From positions 930,001 through 994,000 of the forward strand of contig NZ_CP043318.1 in assembly GCF_001984825.2 (NCBI RefSeq): a stretch of DNA of 64,000 bases, given 5' to 3'. Below are positions 1 to 7,848 of this stretch, one piece after another. Position 1 is the first letter of the stretch. Each line of letters starts with the position of its first letter. The stretch is from Enterobacter chengduensis. Its GTDB lineage: Bacteria > Pseudomonadota > Gammaproteobacteria > Enterobacterales > Enterobacteriaceae. A program made the position numbers and the translations under genes. The notes beneath the pieces were generated by a model. The model searched no databases, was not told the DNA's origin, and worked only from the letters and a program-made list of their open reading frames with translations.

Positions 1-939
1 GTTGGTTGCCGCAACCGGCGTTGCCTTCCCGGCGCTGAACGACCACGCCTGGCACTGGGAAGCGACTGGCATACCGTCGTTACGTACAAGGAATTTCACA
101 CCACCCGGGTTTTGCGGCGGCTCGCTGACCGGCATTCCGCAGGCTATCAAAAAATCAATGTCGCTGCTTTTGCTCTGCAGCTCCGCGACCCGTTGCTCCC
201 AGCCCGCCGGGCGCACATTCCCCTGCGTGAAGTAATCCAGACAGATATCAATGCTGAACGGCTTATCGCCAGCATAGGTATTGGTGAAGTAGTCGGTCAC
301 AACGATCCCATTCAGTGATTCTGCCGACACTTCGCTGCTGTCGCCGATATGAACGATCTGGCCATCCGGCAATTGGACTGAAATATGGCCGGGGATCGCG
401 TGACCCTCCACCTGAGGAAAGAAATCAATCGTGGAAACGTAGCGTTTTGGCCACATCGTCAGGGATTTATCGCTACGGGTGTTTTGCCCGCACAGCAGCC
501 AGTTCACGGCGTGAAAAACAGGGTCGTGACAGGGCGTTTTCTCACTCTCGTCATCATCGCGATACAGGGTGGCACAGGTTCCCGCCAGAAAGGTGATGGC
601 AGAAGAGGGATCCCCGGACCGGGCAGGGAAGGCATCAATCAGTTTGTTAACGACGTCGCTAACATTGCTCATGTAGAAGTCACCGAGCTTCATGATGTCA
701 TCTTCACCGTGCACATTAGACCAGCGGGTATTCCAGAAGAATTCTGGAAGCGTGACAAAGGTATGATCCCAGCTACCCGCGTCGGTTTCGAGGACCGTTT
801 TGAGCTGAGCAATGACCTGACTCAGACGCAACGCCATCCGCTCTTTGGCGTGTGCCAGCAGATCTTCATCCGCACTCCGCAGGTCGTCTGCCTCGTGCGT
901 AAAGGAGTCAGCACGCCAGGAAAGAATTCGAATTGTCAT
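1..939 (-). CDS. Nitrilase/C-N hydrolase superfamily protein, partial (3' end outside window)
   Basis: This minus-strand frame stays open from the ATG at 939 to the window edge, 313 codons without a stop. The translation shows a likely Glu-Lys-Cys triad of the carbon-nitrogen hydrolase (nitrilase/amidase) superfamily: Glu66 in TLPEFFW, Lys165 in WPKRYVST and Cys233 in SIDICLDYF. Members hydrolyse nitriles, amides or ureido groups through a Cys thioester; the substrate here cannot be inferred. There is no obvious signal peptide or membrane segment, so it is probably cytosolic. It lies 18 bases downstream of the lysozyme gene and is probably cotranscribed with it and the two DUF2589 genes. The C-terminus is missing. 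The triad makes the superfamily call good, but the protein looks divergent and no subfamily can be named. Confidence 0.72.
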   Translation of the reverse strand, partial: MTIRILSWRADSFTHEADDLRSADEDLLAHAKERMALRLSQVIAQLKTVLETDAGSWDHTFVTLPEFFWNTRWSNVHGEDDIMKLGDFYMSNVSDVVNKLIDAFPARSGDPSSAITFLAGTCATLYRDDDESEKTPCHDPVFHAVNWLLCGQNTRSDKSLTMWPKRYVSTIDFFPQVEGHAIPGHISVQLPDGQIVHIGDSSEVSAESLNGIVVTDYFTNTYAGDKPFSIDICLDYFTQGNVRPAGWEQRVAELQSKSSDIDFLIACGMPVSEPPQNPGGVKFLVRNDGMPVASQCQAWSFSAGKATPVAATN

Positions 940-957
940 GTTACACCTCGTGATTGA

Positions 958-1407
958 TCAGGATAAAAACAGGTTTTTTTCAGCGTTTCGACGTGCCGTC
1001 AGGCCCGCCAGAACCTGGCCACCGGCATGGTTCCATTTCGGAAATTCTTCTGCTGCGCCGCTGAAGTCGCCGCTGTTCACTTTGCGCAGCAGGGTTGAGC
1101 TCTTGAGATTGGCTGGCCCCAGATTAAAGGCGAAGCTCACCAGGGCATCGAACTGGTTCTGGGTGACGTCCACCGTCAGCATGCTGTTGACGTCATGCTC
1201 AAACCGCTGCAAATCCTCACGAAGGATCTGTTCCGCGGTTTCCGCGGTGATGGTTCGCGTGCCGCCCGGGGGGATCGGGTTTTCGACATGGCCATAACCG
1301 ATGGTCGGAATACCGACGGCATCTTTGTAGGTGGTTAAGCGCAGGCCTTCATACTGTTTGATAAGGGCAATGCCGCCATTGCCTGTTGTTTTCACAGCAT
1401 TACTCAT
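958..1407 (-). CDS. GH24 (T4-type) lysozyme, leaderless
   Basis: A muramidase of 149 residues, predicted to cut the beta-1,4 MurNAc-GlcNAc bond of peptidoglycan. The catalytic pattern of T4 lysozyme is present with exact spacing: Glu20 (IKQYEGLRL), Asp29 (YKDAVG) and Thr35 (GIPTIGYGH), equivalent to E11, D20 and T26. The C-terminal core with FAFNLGPANL and GLTARRNAEKNLF is typical of phage-type endolysins. There is no N-terminal signal or SAR-anchor helix, so export would need a holin or another route; no holin gene is visible. The start ATG overlaps the end of the upstream DUF2589 gene by 8 bases, suggesting translational coupling. The phage-like enzyme sits in a non-phage operon between DUF2589 and nitrilase-like genes. 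Confidence 0.85.
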   Translation of the reverse strand: MSNAVKTTGNGGIALIKQYEGLRLTTYKDAVGIPTIGYGHVENPIPPGGTRTITAETAEQILREDLQRFEHDVNSMLTVDVTQNQFDALVSFAFNLGPANLKSSTLLRKVNSGDFSGAAEEFPKWNHAGGQVLAGLTARRNAEKNLFLS

Positions 1408-2119
1408 GGTTTTTCTCCTTTATGGGGACGGGGGTCATACGGTGGATGAATTCATCAAGCAGGCGGAGCACCGCTTCTGGCGGCTCCTGAGCGACAAAAT
1501 TAATTTCAATATCAATGTTTTGGGTGTCCGTTTTGCCCTCATGAGGCTGGGGCGCCATGGTGACGTGGAAGTGTCCGCGCTCTCCCTGTCCCGTCAGCGT
1601 GCTTATGGATTCGGTCGCATCGCCGCGAACGGTCAGGCGCATCTTCATTCTCTCCATCGAGAGATTGCGCGGTGGTGCAAGCGTGACCAGCGGCACGTTC
1701 AAACGGTGCTCATCATCCAGCTGAAGCTCGGCGTAGTCCGGCCTGTAGCTGCCGTCCGGGGCCTGCTCAAACAGCTGGGAGAGCACGGCGATGTACTGAT
1801 GGGTCATATACTGGTTGGCACTGAACGCAGCGTGCTGGAGCCCTTGTACCAGGGCATCTAAGCCCATAGCGTGGTTGCCCTTGTTGCCGGCTGGAGGTGG
1901 TGGCGTACCGTTATCGCCTCCACCGGCACCGCCGTTGTTTCCCCCACCATTGCCCCCGGTGTTGCCACTTTCCCCGGAGGGAGCGGGGGACGGTGTTACG
2001 TCCAGGGGCGCTTCAGACGCCAGCGTTGGCGGTGTATCCGCCGGGGTTTCGGGACTGGCTTCAGGCGTTGCAGCGTCGGGCGATTTACGGCTGAACCAGA
2101 ATCGACGTGAATCAGGCAT
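1400..2119 (-). CDS. DUF2589-like protein with Pro/Gly-rich N-terminal region
   Basis: A protein of 239 residues. Residues 1-85 are low-complexity: Pro/Thr/Ala-rich, then a Gly/Asn-rich run, then PPPP. From about residue 86 there is a compact domain with a helix (LDALVQGLQHAAFSANQY), a beta-rich middle (LNVPLVTLAPPRNLSMERMK) and a helical end (EAVLRLLDEFIHR). The domain aligns by eye with the neighbouring 223-residue protein at 2199-2870, so I read it as a diverged paralogue of the uncharacterised DUF2589 family. There is no signal peptide. AAGGAGA precedes the ATG at good spacing. It overlaps the lysozyme gene by 8 bases. The function is unknown; the flexible N-terminal region could be a linker or scaffold segment. 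Confidence 0.7.
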   Translation of the reverse strand: MPDSRRFWFSRKSPDAATPEASPETPADTPPTLASEAPLDVTPSPAPSGESGNTGGNGGGNNGGAGGGDNGTPPPPAGNKGNHAMGLDALVQGLQHAAFSANQYMTHQYIAVLSQLFEQAPDGSYRPDYAELQLDDEHRLNVPLVTLAPPRNLSMERMKMRLTVRGDATESISTLTGQGERGHFHVTMAPQPHEGKTDTQNIDIEINFVAQEPPEAVLRLLDEFIHRMTPVPIKEKNHE

Positions 2120-2198
2120 GCTTTTTCTCCTTCAGGCAGGTGCCCGCTAGCCGGGCACCTGTCAGGGGTAATAAATGCGTTTGAACGTGTGGCGTGGG

Positions 2199-2870
2199 TT
2201 AACCGTTACCCCCTTGAGGCGGCGCGACCGGGGCCGGGGCCGGTGCTGGGGTAATCAGACCTGAACTGTTGGTCGCAGGCAGTGTTGCAGGCTGATCTTC
2301 TGCGCGTTGCGCCGGTTTGGTGGCAGCATTTGTCAGATAATCGACCACGCGGCTGAGCGCCTCCGGCATTGGCTGACGTTTTACAGAGGTGTGGATGGAG
2401 TATTTGGCGCGGGTATCGGTCGAGCGGGTCTGTTCTGACTTATGGCTAACGCTCCCCTTCACGCTGACGGAGAATGGACCCCAGCCGATTTTGCCCTCCA
2501 GGGAGCCTTCCTGGCTGCTGCTTTCGTTGCTGGCCGCGCTCTGGTGGATCTCAAGCTCGAAGTCGATAGTCCCTTCTTCGATACAGATGATGGGATGCAC
2601 GACTGCCGCGAGCAGGGGAATACGCATGACTTTGGTCTGCGTACCGGTCGTCACGCCTTTCTCATCGACGAGCGTTTCTTCATAATCAAACTGTACCGAA
2701 ACGGCCTTGCCGTCCTTAATACAGACGCTCAATAAGAAATCGGTATAACTTTTTGCCGCCTGGGTTTGGGCTTTAATCATTGCCTGCAGTGGCGCAGAAA
2801 TCATACTGTCTAGCGGCAATGAACTAATAACTGAACCTATAAATCCGGCATCAACATTTGCATCTGGCAT
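2199..2870 (-). CDS. DUF2589 family protein
   Basis: A protein of 223 residues, first gene of the minus-strand cassette. Residues 1-45 contain a helix-forming stretch (LPLDSMISAPLQAMIKAQTQ). The middle is a beta-strand-rich domain with IPLLAAVVHPIICIEEGTID and KIGWGPFSVSVKGSVSHKSE, a pattern typical of proteins annotated DUF2589. A helix (MPEALSRVVDYL) and a Pro/Ala-rich tail follow. There is no signal peptide or transmembrane helix. GAGGAATGAATT precedes the ATG. The molecular function of the family is not established. The position as first gene, ahead of a second DUF2589-like protein, lysozyme and hydrolase, suggests it is a core component rather than a passenger. Confidence 0.8.
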   Translation of the reverse strand: MPDANVDAGFIGSVISSLPLDSMISAPLQAMIKAQTQAAKSYTDFLLSVCIKDGKAVSVQFDYEETLVDEKGVTTGTQTKVMRIPLLAAVVHPIICIEEGTIDFELEIHQSAASNESSSQEGSLEGKIGWGPFSVSVKGSVSHKSEQTRSTDTRAKYSIHTSVKRQPMPEALSRVVDYLTNAATKPAQRAEDQPATLPATNSSGLITPAPAPAPVAPPQGGNG

Positions 2871-3182
2871 AATTCATTCCTCAATATTCGTGTGGTCGCA
2901 GAATATGTCTGCCCCTTAATCATGGATATCGATGAATAAAGCATCTATGAGCCTAAAGTTATGTTTTCAGAAATCATTGCATCTGTATGGAACGGCCTGT
3001 ATCGAAAGTTACATGGCGAAATGTGACGGGCTGTGCTTAATAAATTAAACCAGCATTATTCCTGCAGTTGAAAATTTCATCTGGTGTTATTGCTTTTCAT
3101 CGCACAGCAGCTCTCGCGTTGAGGTCTGTATGAGAGTTTTAAGTGCCGCTAACAAGATAACGATTATTTAAGTGGGACGACA
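2871..3182. promoter_or_regulatory. Divergent intergenic region between DUF2589 operon and LuxR regulator
   Basis: A gene-free stretch of 312 bases, A+T-richer than the surrounding core genes. It must hold the divergent promoters of the DUF2589 cassette (leftward) and of the response regulator (rightward). I see no convincing -35/-10 pair or operator that I could place with confidence. A 13-codon frame starting at 3130 is too short to support as a gene. Confidence 0.5.
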
Positions 3183-3803
3183 ATGAATATACTTATTTAT
3201 GATGAATTGCCGCTGTTCGTTCATGGCATCCGATGCCGTTGGGCTGAGCTTGCGCCCGCGCTGCACATCACAGCTGCACATAGCGAAGATGAGGTCTGGA
3301 AAGGTTTAATAAAAAACCGGGCTGATGTTATTATTCTGGATGCCGATTATGAAATTGAGAAAAAAAGAACATTATTAACGCAGTTAACATCACAGGCGGA
3401 TAATGGTTTCGTGTTGATGAACTTTTCTCGGCTGGATAATGTGAATCCAATTTATTTTCTGGAGAATGGTGCGGCTGGCATTTTGACAAAGAAAATGGAG
3501 TCGGAAGAGTTATTGCAGGCAATCGAATGGGTGCGTCAAGGAAGAATATATTTACCGGATTGTTGCCTGCGCGAGCCTAAATTAATACGGATGCAAAATT
3601 ACCCGTCCCCTCTGCGCGCGCTTTCACCCCGGCAGCGCGAGATCCTGCATCTTGTTGTACAGGGAAATAGTAATAAACAAATTTGTCGTGTACTGGGGAT
3701 TGCGGAAGGAACGGTTAAGAATCATCTCCATGCCCTGTTTCGTCAACTGGGCGTCAGAAATCGTACGGAAGCGGCGATGATACTGGCCCAAACGCCGGTC
3801 TAG
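3183..3803 (+). CDS. LuxR/FixJ-type response regulator
   Basis: A transcription factor of 206 residues. Residues 1-120 form a receiver-like domain with Asp7/Glu8, a probable phosphoacceptor Asp53 (VIILDADY) and the conserved Lys103 (GILTKK). Residues 140-200 form a LuxR-type helix-turn-helix with the usual LSPRQREILHLVVQGNSNKQ and GTVKNHLHALFRQLG motifs. The overall build is that of the NarL/FixJ family. No histidine kinase lies in the window, so phosphorylation by an orphan or remote kinase, or phosphorylation-independent action, are both possible. It is divergent from the DUF2589-lysozyme-hydrolase cassette and is the natural candidate to control it. The gene is visibly A+T-richer than its neighbours, consistent with horizontal acquisition. 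GGGA precedes the ATG. Confidence 0.85.
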   Translation: MNILIYDELPLFVHGIRCRWAELAPALHITAAHSEDEVWKGLIKNRADVIILDADYEIEKKRTLLTQLTSQADNGFVLMNFSRLDNVNPIYFLENGAAGILTKKMESEELLQAIEWVRQGRIYLPDCCLREPKLIRMQNYPSPLRALSPRQREILHLVVQGNSNKQICRVLGIAEGTVKNHLHALFRQLGVRNRTEAAMILAQTPV

Positions 3804-3820
3804 AAAACAAACAGAATAGT

Positions 3821-3852
3821 AAAGAAGGAAAAATCATCGCTTTTCCTTCTTT
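3821..3852. terminator. Bidirectional terminator between LuxR regulator and speD
   Basis: Perfect 12-base arms, AAAGAAGGAAAA and TTTTCCTTCTTT, enclose an 8-base loop. The A-rich side and the T-rich side give a U-rich 3' end in either direction. It can therefore end both the regulator (plus strand) and speED (minus strand). Confidence 0.75.
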
Positions 3853-3869
3853 ATCTACCTGCATGCGCG

Positions 3870-4664
3870 TTACACGGTCGGAATATTACGGCCGTAGTAG
3901 ATCTCGCGCATCTCTTTCCAGAGCAGGTCGGTAATCGCCTGACGCTCTTCTTCGCTTAAATCTTCCGGCTTCGTGTGGAACATATAGTGCTTAAGGTCGA
4001 ATTCCTTAAGCAACATCTTGGTATGGAAGATATTTTCCTGGTACACGTTCACGTCCATCATGTCGTATAGCGATTTCATGTCCTCGGACATAAAGTTCTG
4101 GATGGAGTTGATCTCGTGGTCGATGAAGTGCTTCATGCCGTTGACATCACGGGTAAACCCGCGCACGCGATAATCAATGGTCACGATGTCGGATTCAAGC
4201 TGGTGGATGAGATAGTTCAGCGCGTTCAGCGGAGAAATCACGCCGCAGGTTGACACTTCAATATCCGCGCGGAAGGTACACAGCCCGCCTTCCGGGTGGC
4301 TCTCCGGATAGGTATGGACGCAGATATGGCTTTTATCCAGATGGGCAACCACCACTTCCGGCAGCGGGCCCGGATGTTCCGTTTTGTCGATAAGCTGCGG
4401 GTCGACCGGCTCTTCGCTGACCAGGATGGTCACGCTCGCGCCCTGGGGTTCATAATCCTGTCGGGCGATATTCAGGATGTTGGCGCCGATAATGGAACAG
4501 GTTTCTGACAGGATCTCGGTCAGACGGTTGGCGTTGTAGAGTTCGTCGATATAGGCGATGTAGCCATCGCGCTCTTCCGCTGTTTTGGCATAGCAGATAT
4601 CGTAAATACAAAAACTCAGGCTTTTGGTCAGGTTGTTAAAGCCATGCAGCTTAAGCTTTTTCAA
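3870..4664 (-). CDS. speD: S-adenosylmethionine decarboxylase proenzyme
   Basis: Makes decarboxylated SAM, the aminopropyl donor for spermidine. The 264-residue length equals the E. coli enzyme. The self-cleavage site is visible at Lys111-Ser112 ([14 protein letters not shown]): Ser112 becomes the pyruvoyl cofactor of the alpha chain. The active-site Cys lies in [10 protein letters not shown]. The start is TTG, placed directly after the speE stop codon (TAATTG) with a GGGGGTGAG Shine-Dalgarno lying inside the end of speE. Expression is thus coupled to speE in a speE-speD operon. Confidence 0.97.
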   Translation of the reverse strand: MKKLKLHGFNNLTKSLSFCIYDICYAKTAEERDGYIAYIDELYNANRLTEILSETCSIIGANILNIARQDYEPQGASVTILVSEEPVDPQLIDKTEHPGPLPEVVVAHLDKSHICVHTYPESHPEGGLCTFRADIEVSTCGVISPLNALNYLIHQLESDIVTIDYRVRGFTRDVNGMKHFIDHEINSIQNFMSEDMKSLYDMMDVNVYQENIFHTKMLLKEFDLKHYMFHTKPEDLSEEERQAITDLLWKEMREIYYGRNIPTV

Positions 4665-5534
4665 TTAGCTCACCCCCTTAGTGGATAATGCGTCTTGCAG
4701 GTACTGCGGCAGCGCAAACGCTGCGGTATGAATGGCCGGATTGTAGTAGCGGCACGTGAGGCCAGCGTGATGGAAGCGGGCCTGAATAATTTCGGTGGAG
4801 AGATGGCGTAATACGTCGTTATCCGTCGCCCAGGCGAAGGTCATGATCCCGCCGTAGTACGTCGGAATGGCGGCCTGGTAGAAGCTGACGTCATCGAAAT
4901 AGGTGCTGAGCTTGCGATGGCTATCCAGCGCTTCATCCTGCTGCAGGAAACAGACGCCGTTTTGGGCGACGAAGATCCCGCCCGGGTTCAGGCAGCGTTT
5001 GCAGCCTTCGTAGAAGGAGGAGGTAAAAAGCGACGCGCCGGGACCGATGGGGTCGGTGCAGTCGGAGATGATCACGTCAAAGGTCTGGGAAGTCTGGTTA
5101 ACAAAGTTAACGCCGTCGTCAATCACCAGGCTAAAGCGCGGATCGTCATAGCTACCGGCATTGTGGTTGGGCAGGTACTGGCGGCAGAAAGAGACCACGC
5201 CCACATCGATTTCCACCATGGTGATGGTTTCAATGGAACGATGGCGGGAGACTTCACGCAGCATTGCGCCGTCGCCACCGCCGATAATCAGGACATGCTT
5301 CGCGTGCCCGTGCGCCAGCAGCGGAACGTGGGTCATCATCTCATGATAGATAAACTCATCCCGCTCGGTGGTCTGCACCACGCCGTCCAGCGCCATGACG
5401 CGGCCAAAGGCGGCATTCTCGAAGATGATCAGATCCTGGTGATCGGTTTTCTCATGATAGAGCACGTTATCAACGGCAAAGTACTGCCCAAACTGGTCAT
5501 GCAGCGTTTCATGCCACAACGTGTTGTCGGCCAT
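4665..5534 (-). CDS. speE: Spermidine synthase (polyamine aminopropyltransferase)
   Basis: Transfers the aminopropyl group of decarboxylated SAM to putrescine, giving spermidine and methylthioadenosine. It has 289 residues against 288 in E. coli. The Rossmann-type nucleotide-binding motif [11 protein letters not shown] and the catalytic aspartate loop [11 protein letters not shown] are intact. The GGAGGA Shine-Dalgarno lies about 9 bases before the ATG. It is first in the speED operon; the product methylthioadenosine is the substrate of Mtn, encoded at 51.0 kb in this same window. Confidence 0.97.
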   Translation of the reverse strand: MADNTLWHETLHDQFGQYFAVDNVLYHEKTDHQDLIIFENAAFGRVMALDGVVQTTERDEFIYHEMMTHVPLLAHGHAKHVLIIGGGDGAMLREVSRHRSIETITMVEIDVGVVSFCRQYLPNHNAGSYDDPRFSLVIDDGVNFVNQTSQTFDVIISDCTDPIGPGASLFTSSFYEGCKRCLNPGGIFVAQNGVCFLQQDEALDSHRKLSTYFDDVSFYQAAIPTYYGGIMTFAWATDNDVLRHLSTEIIQARFHHAGLTCRYYNPAIHTAAFALPQYLQDALSTKGVS

Positions 5535-5652
5535 ACGCGGACTCCTCCTTTGTTAACATCCGTAACACTCATTAAAAATGAGCGAAACATCATAGCTAAC
5601 TCTAACCGTGGTTGCACGGTCAGAGGTTCAACAGGAGGCGTCGTCGGGAAGG

Positions 5653-6000
5653 TTATTTGACGTAGGCGAGCAGGCTGAGTGAATCGCGAGCCAGCGCTTT
5701 ACATTTTTTGGCGGTGGGAATACCAATACCGCTCAAGTCACGGTAGCTGTCTTCGCCGAGCGCCTTCATGTCGAAGCTATCGTAGTTGCTGAGATCCCAC
5801 TGGTTCTGCTGGGCAAAAAAGACCAGCGCGCGGCGAATTTGCCCGTTGGGTAAATTCTGGTAGCCGCAATCATTTTTCAGGAATACAAAAACCGCCGTTA
5901 AATCGGCCATATCTTCCGCTTCATTTTCACTGAGCGCATAGCTGTTCGCACACATTGCCATCAGGCTTCCGAACAAAATTGTCCTGAAAAACGTCTTCAT
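5653..6000 (-). CDS. yacC: YacC family pilotin-like protein
   Basis: A small exported protein of 115 residues with a signal peptide (MKTFFRTILFGSLMAMCANS, cleavage near YALS). The conserved mature region includes LKNDCGYQNLPNGQIRRALV. Homologues have been proposed as pilotins for type II secretion secretins; that is family knowledge, not visible here. I chose the ATG at 6000 because it gives the family length and signal peptide. An in-frame upstream extension to 6252 would run through the cueO promoter on the opposite strand and remove the signal. Divergent from cueO. Confidence 0.9.
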   Translation of the reverse strand: MKTFFRTILFGSLMAMCANSYALSENEAEDMADLTAVFVFLKNDCGYQNLPNGQIRRALVFFAQQNQWDLSNYDSFDMKALGEDSYRDLSGIGIPTAKKCKALARDSLSLLAYVK

Positions 6001-6080
6001 TGCTTCTACCACTTCTTCACGGAAAATTAACGTTAGCATACTTGATGCCGGTGCGACGATCTTTATTATTGCCGCTTGAC

Positions 6081-6111
6081 TTGACCTTCCGGTAAGGGGA
6101 GGGTTTATGCT
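6081..6111 (+). promoter_or_regulatory. CueR-type promoter/operator of cueO
   Basis: A -35 box TTGACC (6081-6086) and a -10 box TATGCT (6106-6111) are separated by 19 bases, the overlong spacer typical of MerR-family activated promoters. The spacer contains the dyad ACCTTCC ... GGGAGGGT (6084-6104), close to the CueR boxes of E. coli copA and cueO. It implies copper(I)-dependent activation by CueR, encoded elsewhere. Confidence 0.85.
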
Positions 6112-6145
6112 CAAAAGATCGCCTGCTGGAAATAAGGAAATGAAC

Positions 6146-7714
6146 ATGCAACGTCGTGATTTTTTAAAATATTCCGCTGCGCTGGGTGCTGCCAGCGCAT
6201 TACCCCTCTGGAGCCGCGCGGTTTTCGCCGCTGACAGGCCTGCCTTACCCATCCCTGACCTACTGACCGCGGACGCCCGCAGCCGAATCCAGCTTGTGGT
6301 TCAGGCCGGTAAGACGGCGTTTGGCGCACACAACGCCACGACGTGGGGCTATAACGGCAATCTGCTCGGCCCGGCGCTGCAGCTGCGCAAAGGGAAGGCG
6401 GTGACGGTGGATGTCCACAACACGCTCGCCGAAGAGACGACGGTGCACTGGCACGGGCTGGAAGTGCCTGGCGAGGTAGACGGCGGGCCGCAGGGCATCA
6501 TCAAAGCGGGCGGCTCGCGCAGCGTGACCTTTACGCCCGACCAGCGCGCGGCGACCTGCTGGTTCCATCCGCATCAGCATGGCAAAACGGGCCATCAGGT
6601 GGCGATGGGGCTGGCGGGGCTGGTGCTGATTGAAGACGACGAAAGCCGCCTGCTGCGCTTGCCGAAGCAGTGGGGCATCGACGACGTGCCGGTGATTGTG
6701 CAGGACAAGAAATTCACCGCTGACGGGCAAATTGACTATCAGCTGGACGTGATGAGCGCGGCGGTAGGCTGGTTTGGCGACACGCTGCTGGCCAACGGCG
6801 CGATTTACCCGCAGCACGCCGCGCCGAAAGGCTGGCTGCGCCTGCGCCTGCTGAACGGCTGTAACGCGCGTTCGCTCAACTTCGCCACCAGCGATAAGCG
6901 CCCGCTGTACGTGGTCGCCAGCGACGGCGGGCTGCTGCCGGAGCCGGTAAAAGTGAGCGAGCTGCCGATGCTGATGGGCGAACGCTTTGAGGTGCTGGTG
7001 GATATCAGCGACGGCAAGCCGTTTGACCTCGTGACCCTGCCGGTGAGCCAGATGGGGATGGCGGTTGCGCCCTTCGACAAGCCGCATCCGGTGCTGCGTA
7101 TTCAGCCGCTGCTGGTGGCCGCTTCCGGCACGCTGCCCGATACGCTGACCACGCTGCCAGCCCTCCCGTCGCTGGACGGGCTTACCCAGCGCAAGCTGCA
7201 GCTCTCCATGAATCCGATGCTGGATATGATGGGGATGCAGGCGCTGATGGCGAAATATGGCGATAAGGCGATGGCGGGGATGCACCACGGGCAGATGATG
7301 GGCCACATGAATATGGACCACGGCAGCATGGGCGGTATGGGGAACATGCATCACGGCGACCGTGGCTTTGATTTCCACAACGCCAATATGATCAACGGCA
7401 AAGCGTTCGACATGAACACGCCGATGTTTGCTGCGGCAAAAGGCCAGCCTGAGCGCTGGGTGATTTCAGGCGAAGGGGACATGATGCTGCACCCGTTCCA
7501 CATCCACGGCACCCAGTTCCGCATTCTTTCCGAGAATGGCAAAGCGCCCGAGGCGCATCGCGCGGGCTGGAAGGATACGGTGAGAGTGGAAGGCGGCGTC
7601 AGCGAGGTGTTGGTGAAGTTTGACCACGAGGCGCCGAAAGAGTTTGCCTATATGGCGCACTGCCACCTGCTGGAGCATGAGGATACGGGGATGATGCTGG
7701 GCTTTACCGTATAA
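6146..7714 (+). CDS. cueO: Multicopper oxidase CueO
   Basis: Periplasmic cuprous oxidase that protects against copper stress. It has 522 residues (E. coli 516). A twin-arginine signal ([20 protein letters not shown]) exports the folded protein. All copper-ligand motifs are present: [26 protein letters not shown] and [15 protein letters not shown] Met/His-rich insert (roughly residues 345-400, with [11 protein letters not shown] and repeated GMHHG, MNMDHG, MHHGD) is the known substrate-Cu(I) region. The ATG at 6146 was chosen because it begins at the Tat signal; the ATG at 6107 lies inside the -10 box of the CueR promoter. Monocistronic, followed by REP and terminator sequences. Confidence 0.97.
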   Translation: MQRRDFLKYSAALGAASALPLWSRAVFAADRPALPIPDLLTADARSRIQLVVQAGKTAFGAHNATTWGYNGNLLGPALQLRKGKAVTVDVHNTLAEETTVHWHGLEVPGEVDGGPQGIIKAGGSRSVTFTPDQRAATCWFHPHQHGKTGHQVAMGLAGLVLIEDDESRLLRLPKQWGIDDVPVIVQDKKFTADGQIDYQLDVMSAAVGWFGDTLLANGAIYPQHAAPKGWLRLRLLNGCNARSLNFATSDKRPLYVVASDGGLLPEPVKVSELPMLMGERFEVLVDISDGKPFDLVTLPVSQMGMAVAPFDKPHPVLRIQPLLVAASGTLPDTLTTLPALPSLDGLTQRKLQLSMNPMLDMMGMQALMAKYGDKAMAGMHHGQMMGHMNMDHGSMGGMGNMHHGDRGFDFHNANMINGKAFDMNTPMFAAAKGQPERWVISGEGDMMLHPFHIHGTQFRILSENGKAPEAHRAGWKDTVRVEGGVSEVLVKFDHEAPKEFAYMAHCHLLEHEDTGMMLGFTV

Positions 7715-7718
7715 AAAA

Positions 7719-7751
7719 AGCCGGGTGGCGGCTACGCCTTACCCGGCCTAC
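7719..7751. repeat. REP element
   Basis: Imperfect palindrome AAGCCGGGTGGCGGCTACGC ... TTACCCGGCCTACA typical of enterobacterial REP units. The same unit recurs at 10994-11073 (a pair), 49552-49584 and, truncated, 56219-56243, always outside genes. Confidence 0.85.
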
Positions 7752-7760
7752 ATTTCGCTG

Positions 7761-7848
7761 GTGCGGCCTGATGCCCTCACCCTGACCCTCTCCCACGGGG
7801 AGAGGGAACAAACACTAAAACGGCAACTTTCGTTGCCGTTTTGCTTTT
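7761..7848. repeat. Composite repeat (CCCTCTCCC palindrome plus terminator hairpin), copy A
   Basis: An 88-base unit beginning GTGCGGCCTGATGCCCTCAC, with the inverted repeat CCCTCTCCC/GGGAGAGGG (one base off symmetry) and then the hairpin AAAACGGCAAC/GTTGCCGTTTT. It is nearly identical to 32175-32263; a related unit lies in reverse orientation at 46228-46302. It touches the stop codon of gcd. Confidence 0.8.
7817..7842. terminator. Bidirectional terminator between cueO and gcd
   Basis: Perfect 11-base arms AAAACGGCAAC and GTTGCCGTTTT around a TTTC loop. A- and T-tracts on both sides serve the convergent genes cueO and gcd. It lies 4 bases beyond the gcd stop codon. Confidence 0.85.

Noticed and set aside
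385..957. Plus-strand open frame of 190 codons opposite the hydrolase gene
   Set aside because: The minus-strand frame has family motifs and continues unbroken for 313 codons; the plus-strand product has no recognisable features.
958..1407. Prophage remnant, suggested by the phage-type lysozyme
   Set aside because: No holin, spanin, tail, capsid, integrase or attachment site is visible nearby, and the neighbouring genes are not phage-like. The part left of position 1 cannot be seen, so this is a provisional rejection.
6001..6252. N-terminal extension of yacC to 6252
   Set aside because: It would overlap the CueR promoter and cueO start, and would bury the signal peptide inside the protein.
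6260..7378. Minus-strand open frame of 372 codons inside cueO
   Set aside because: It is the shadow of a G+C-rich real gene; the product is His/Arg-rich and lacks any domain pattern.
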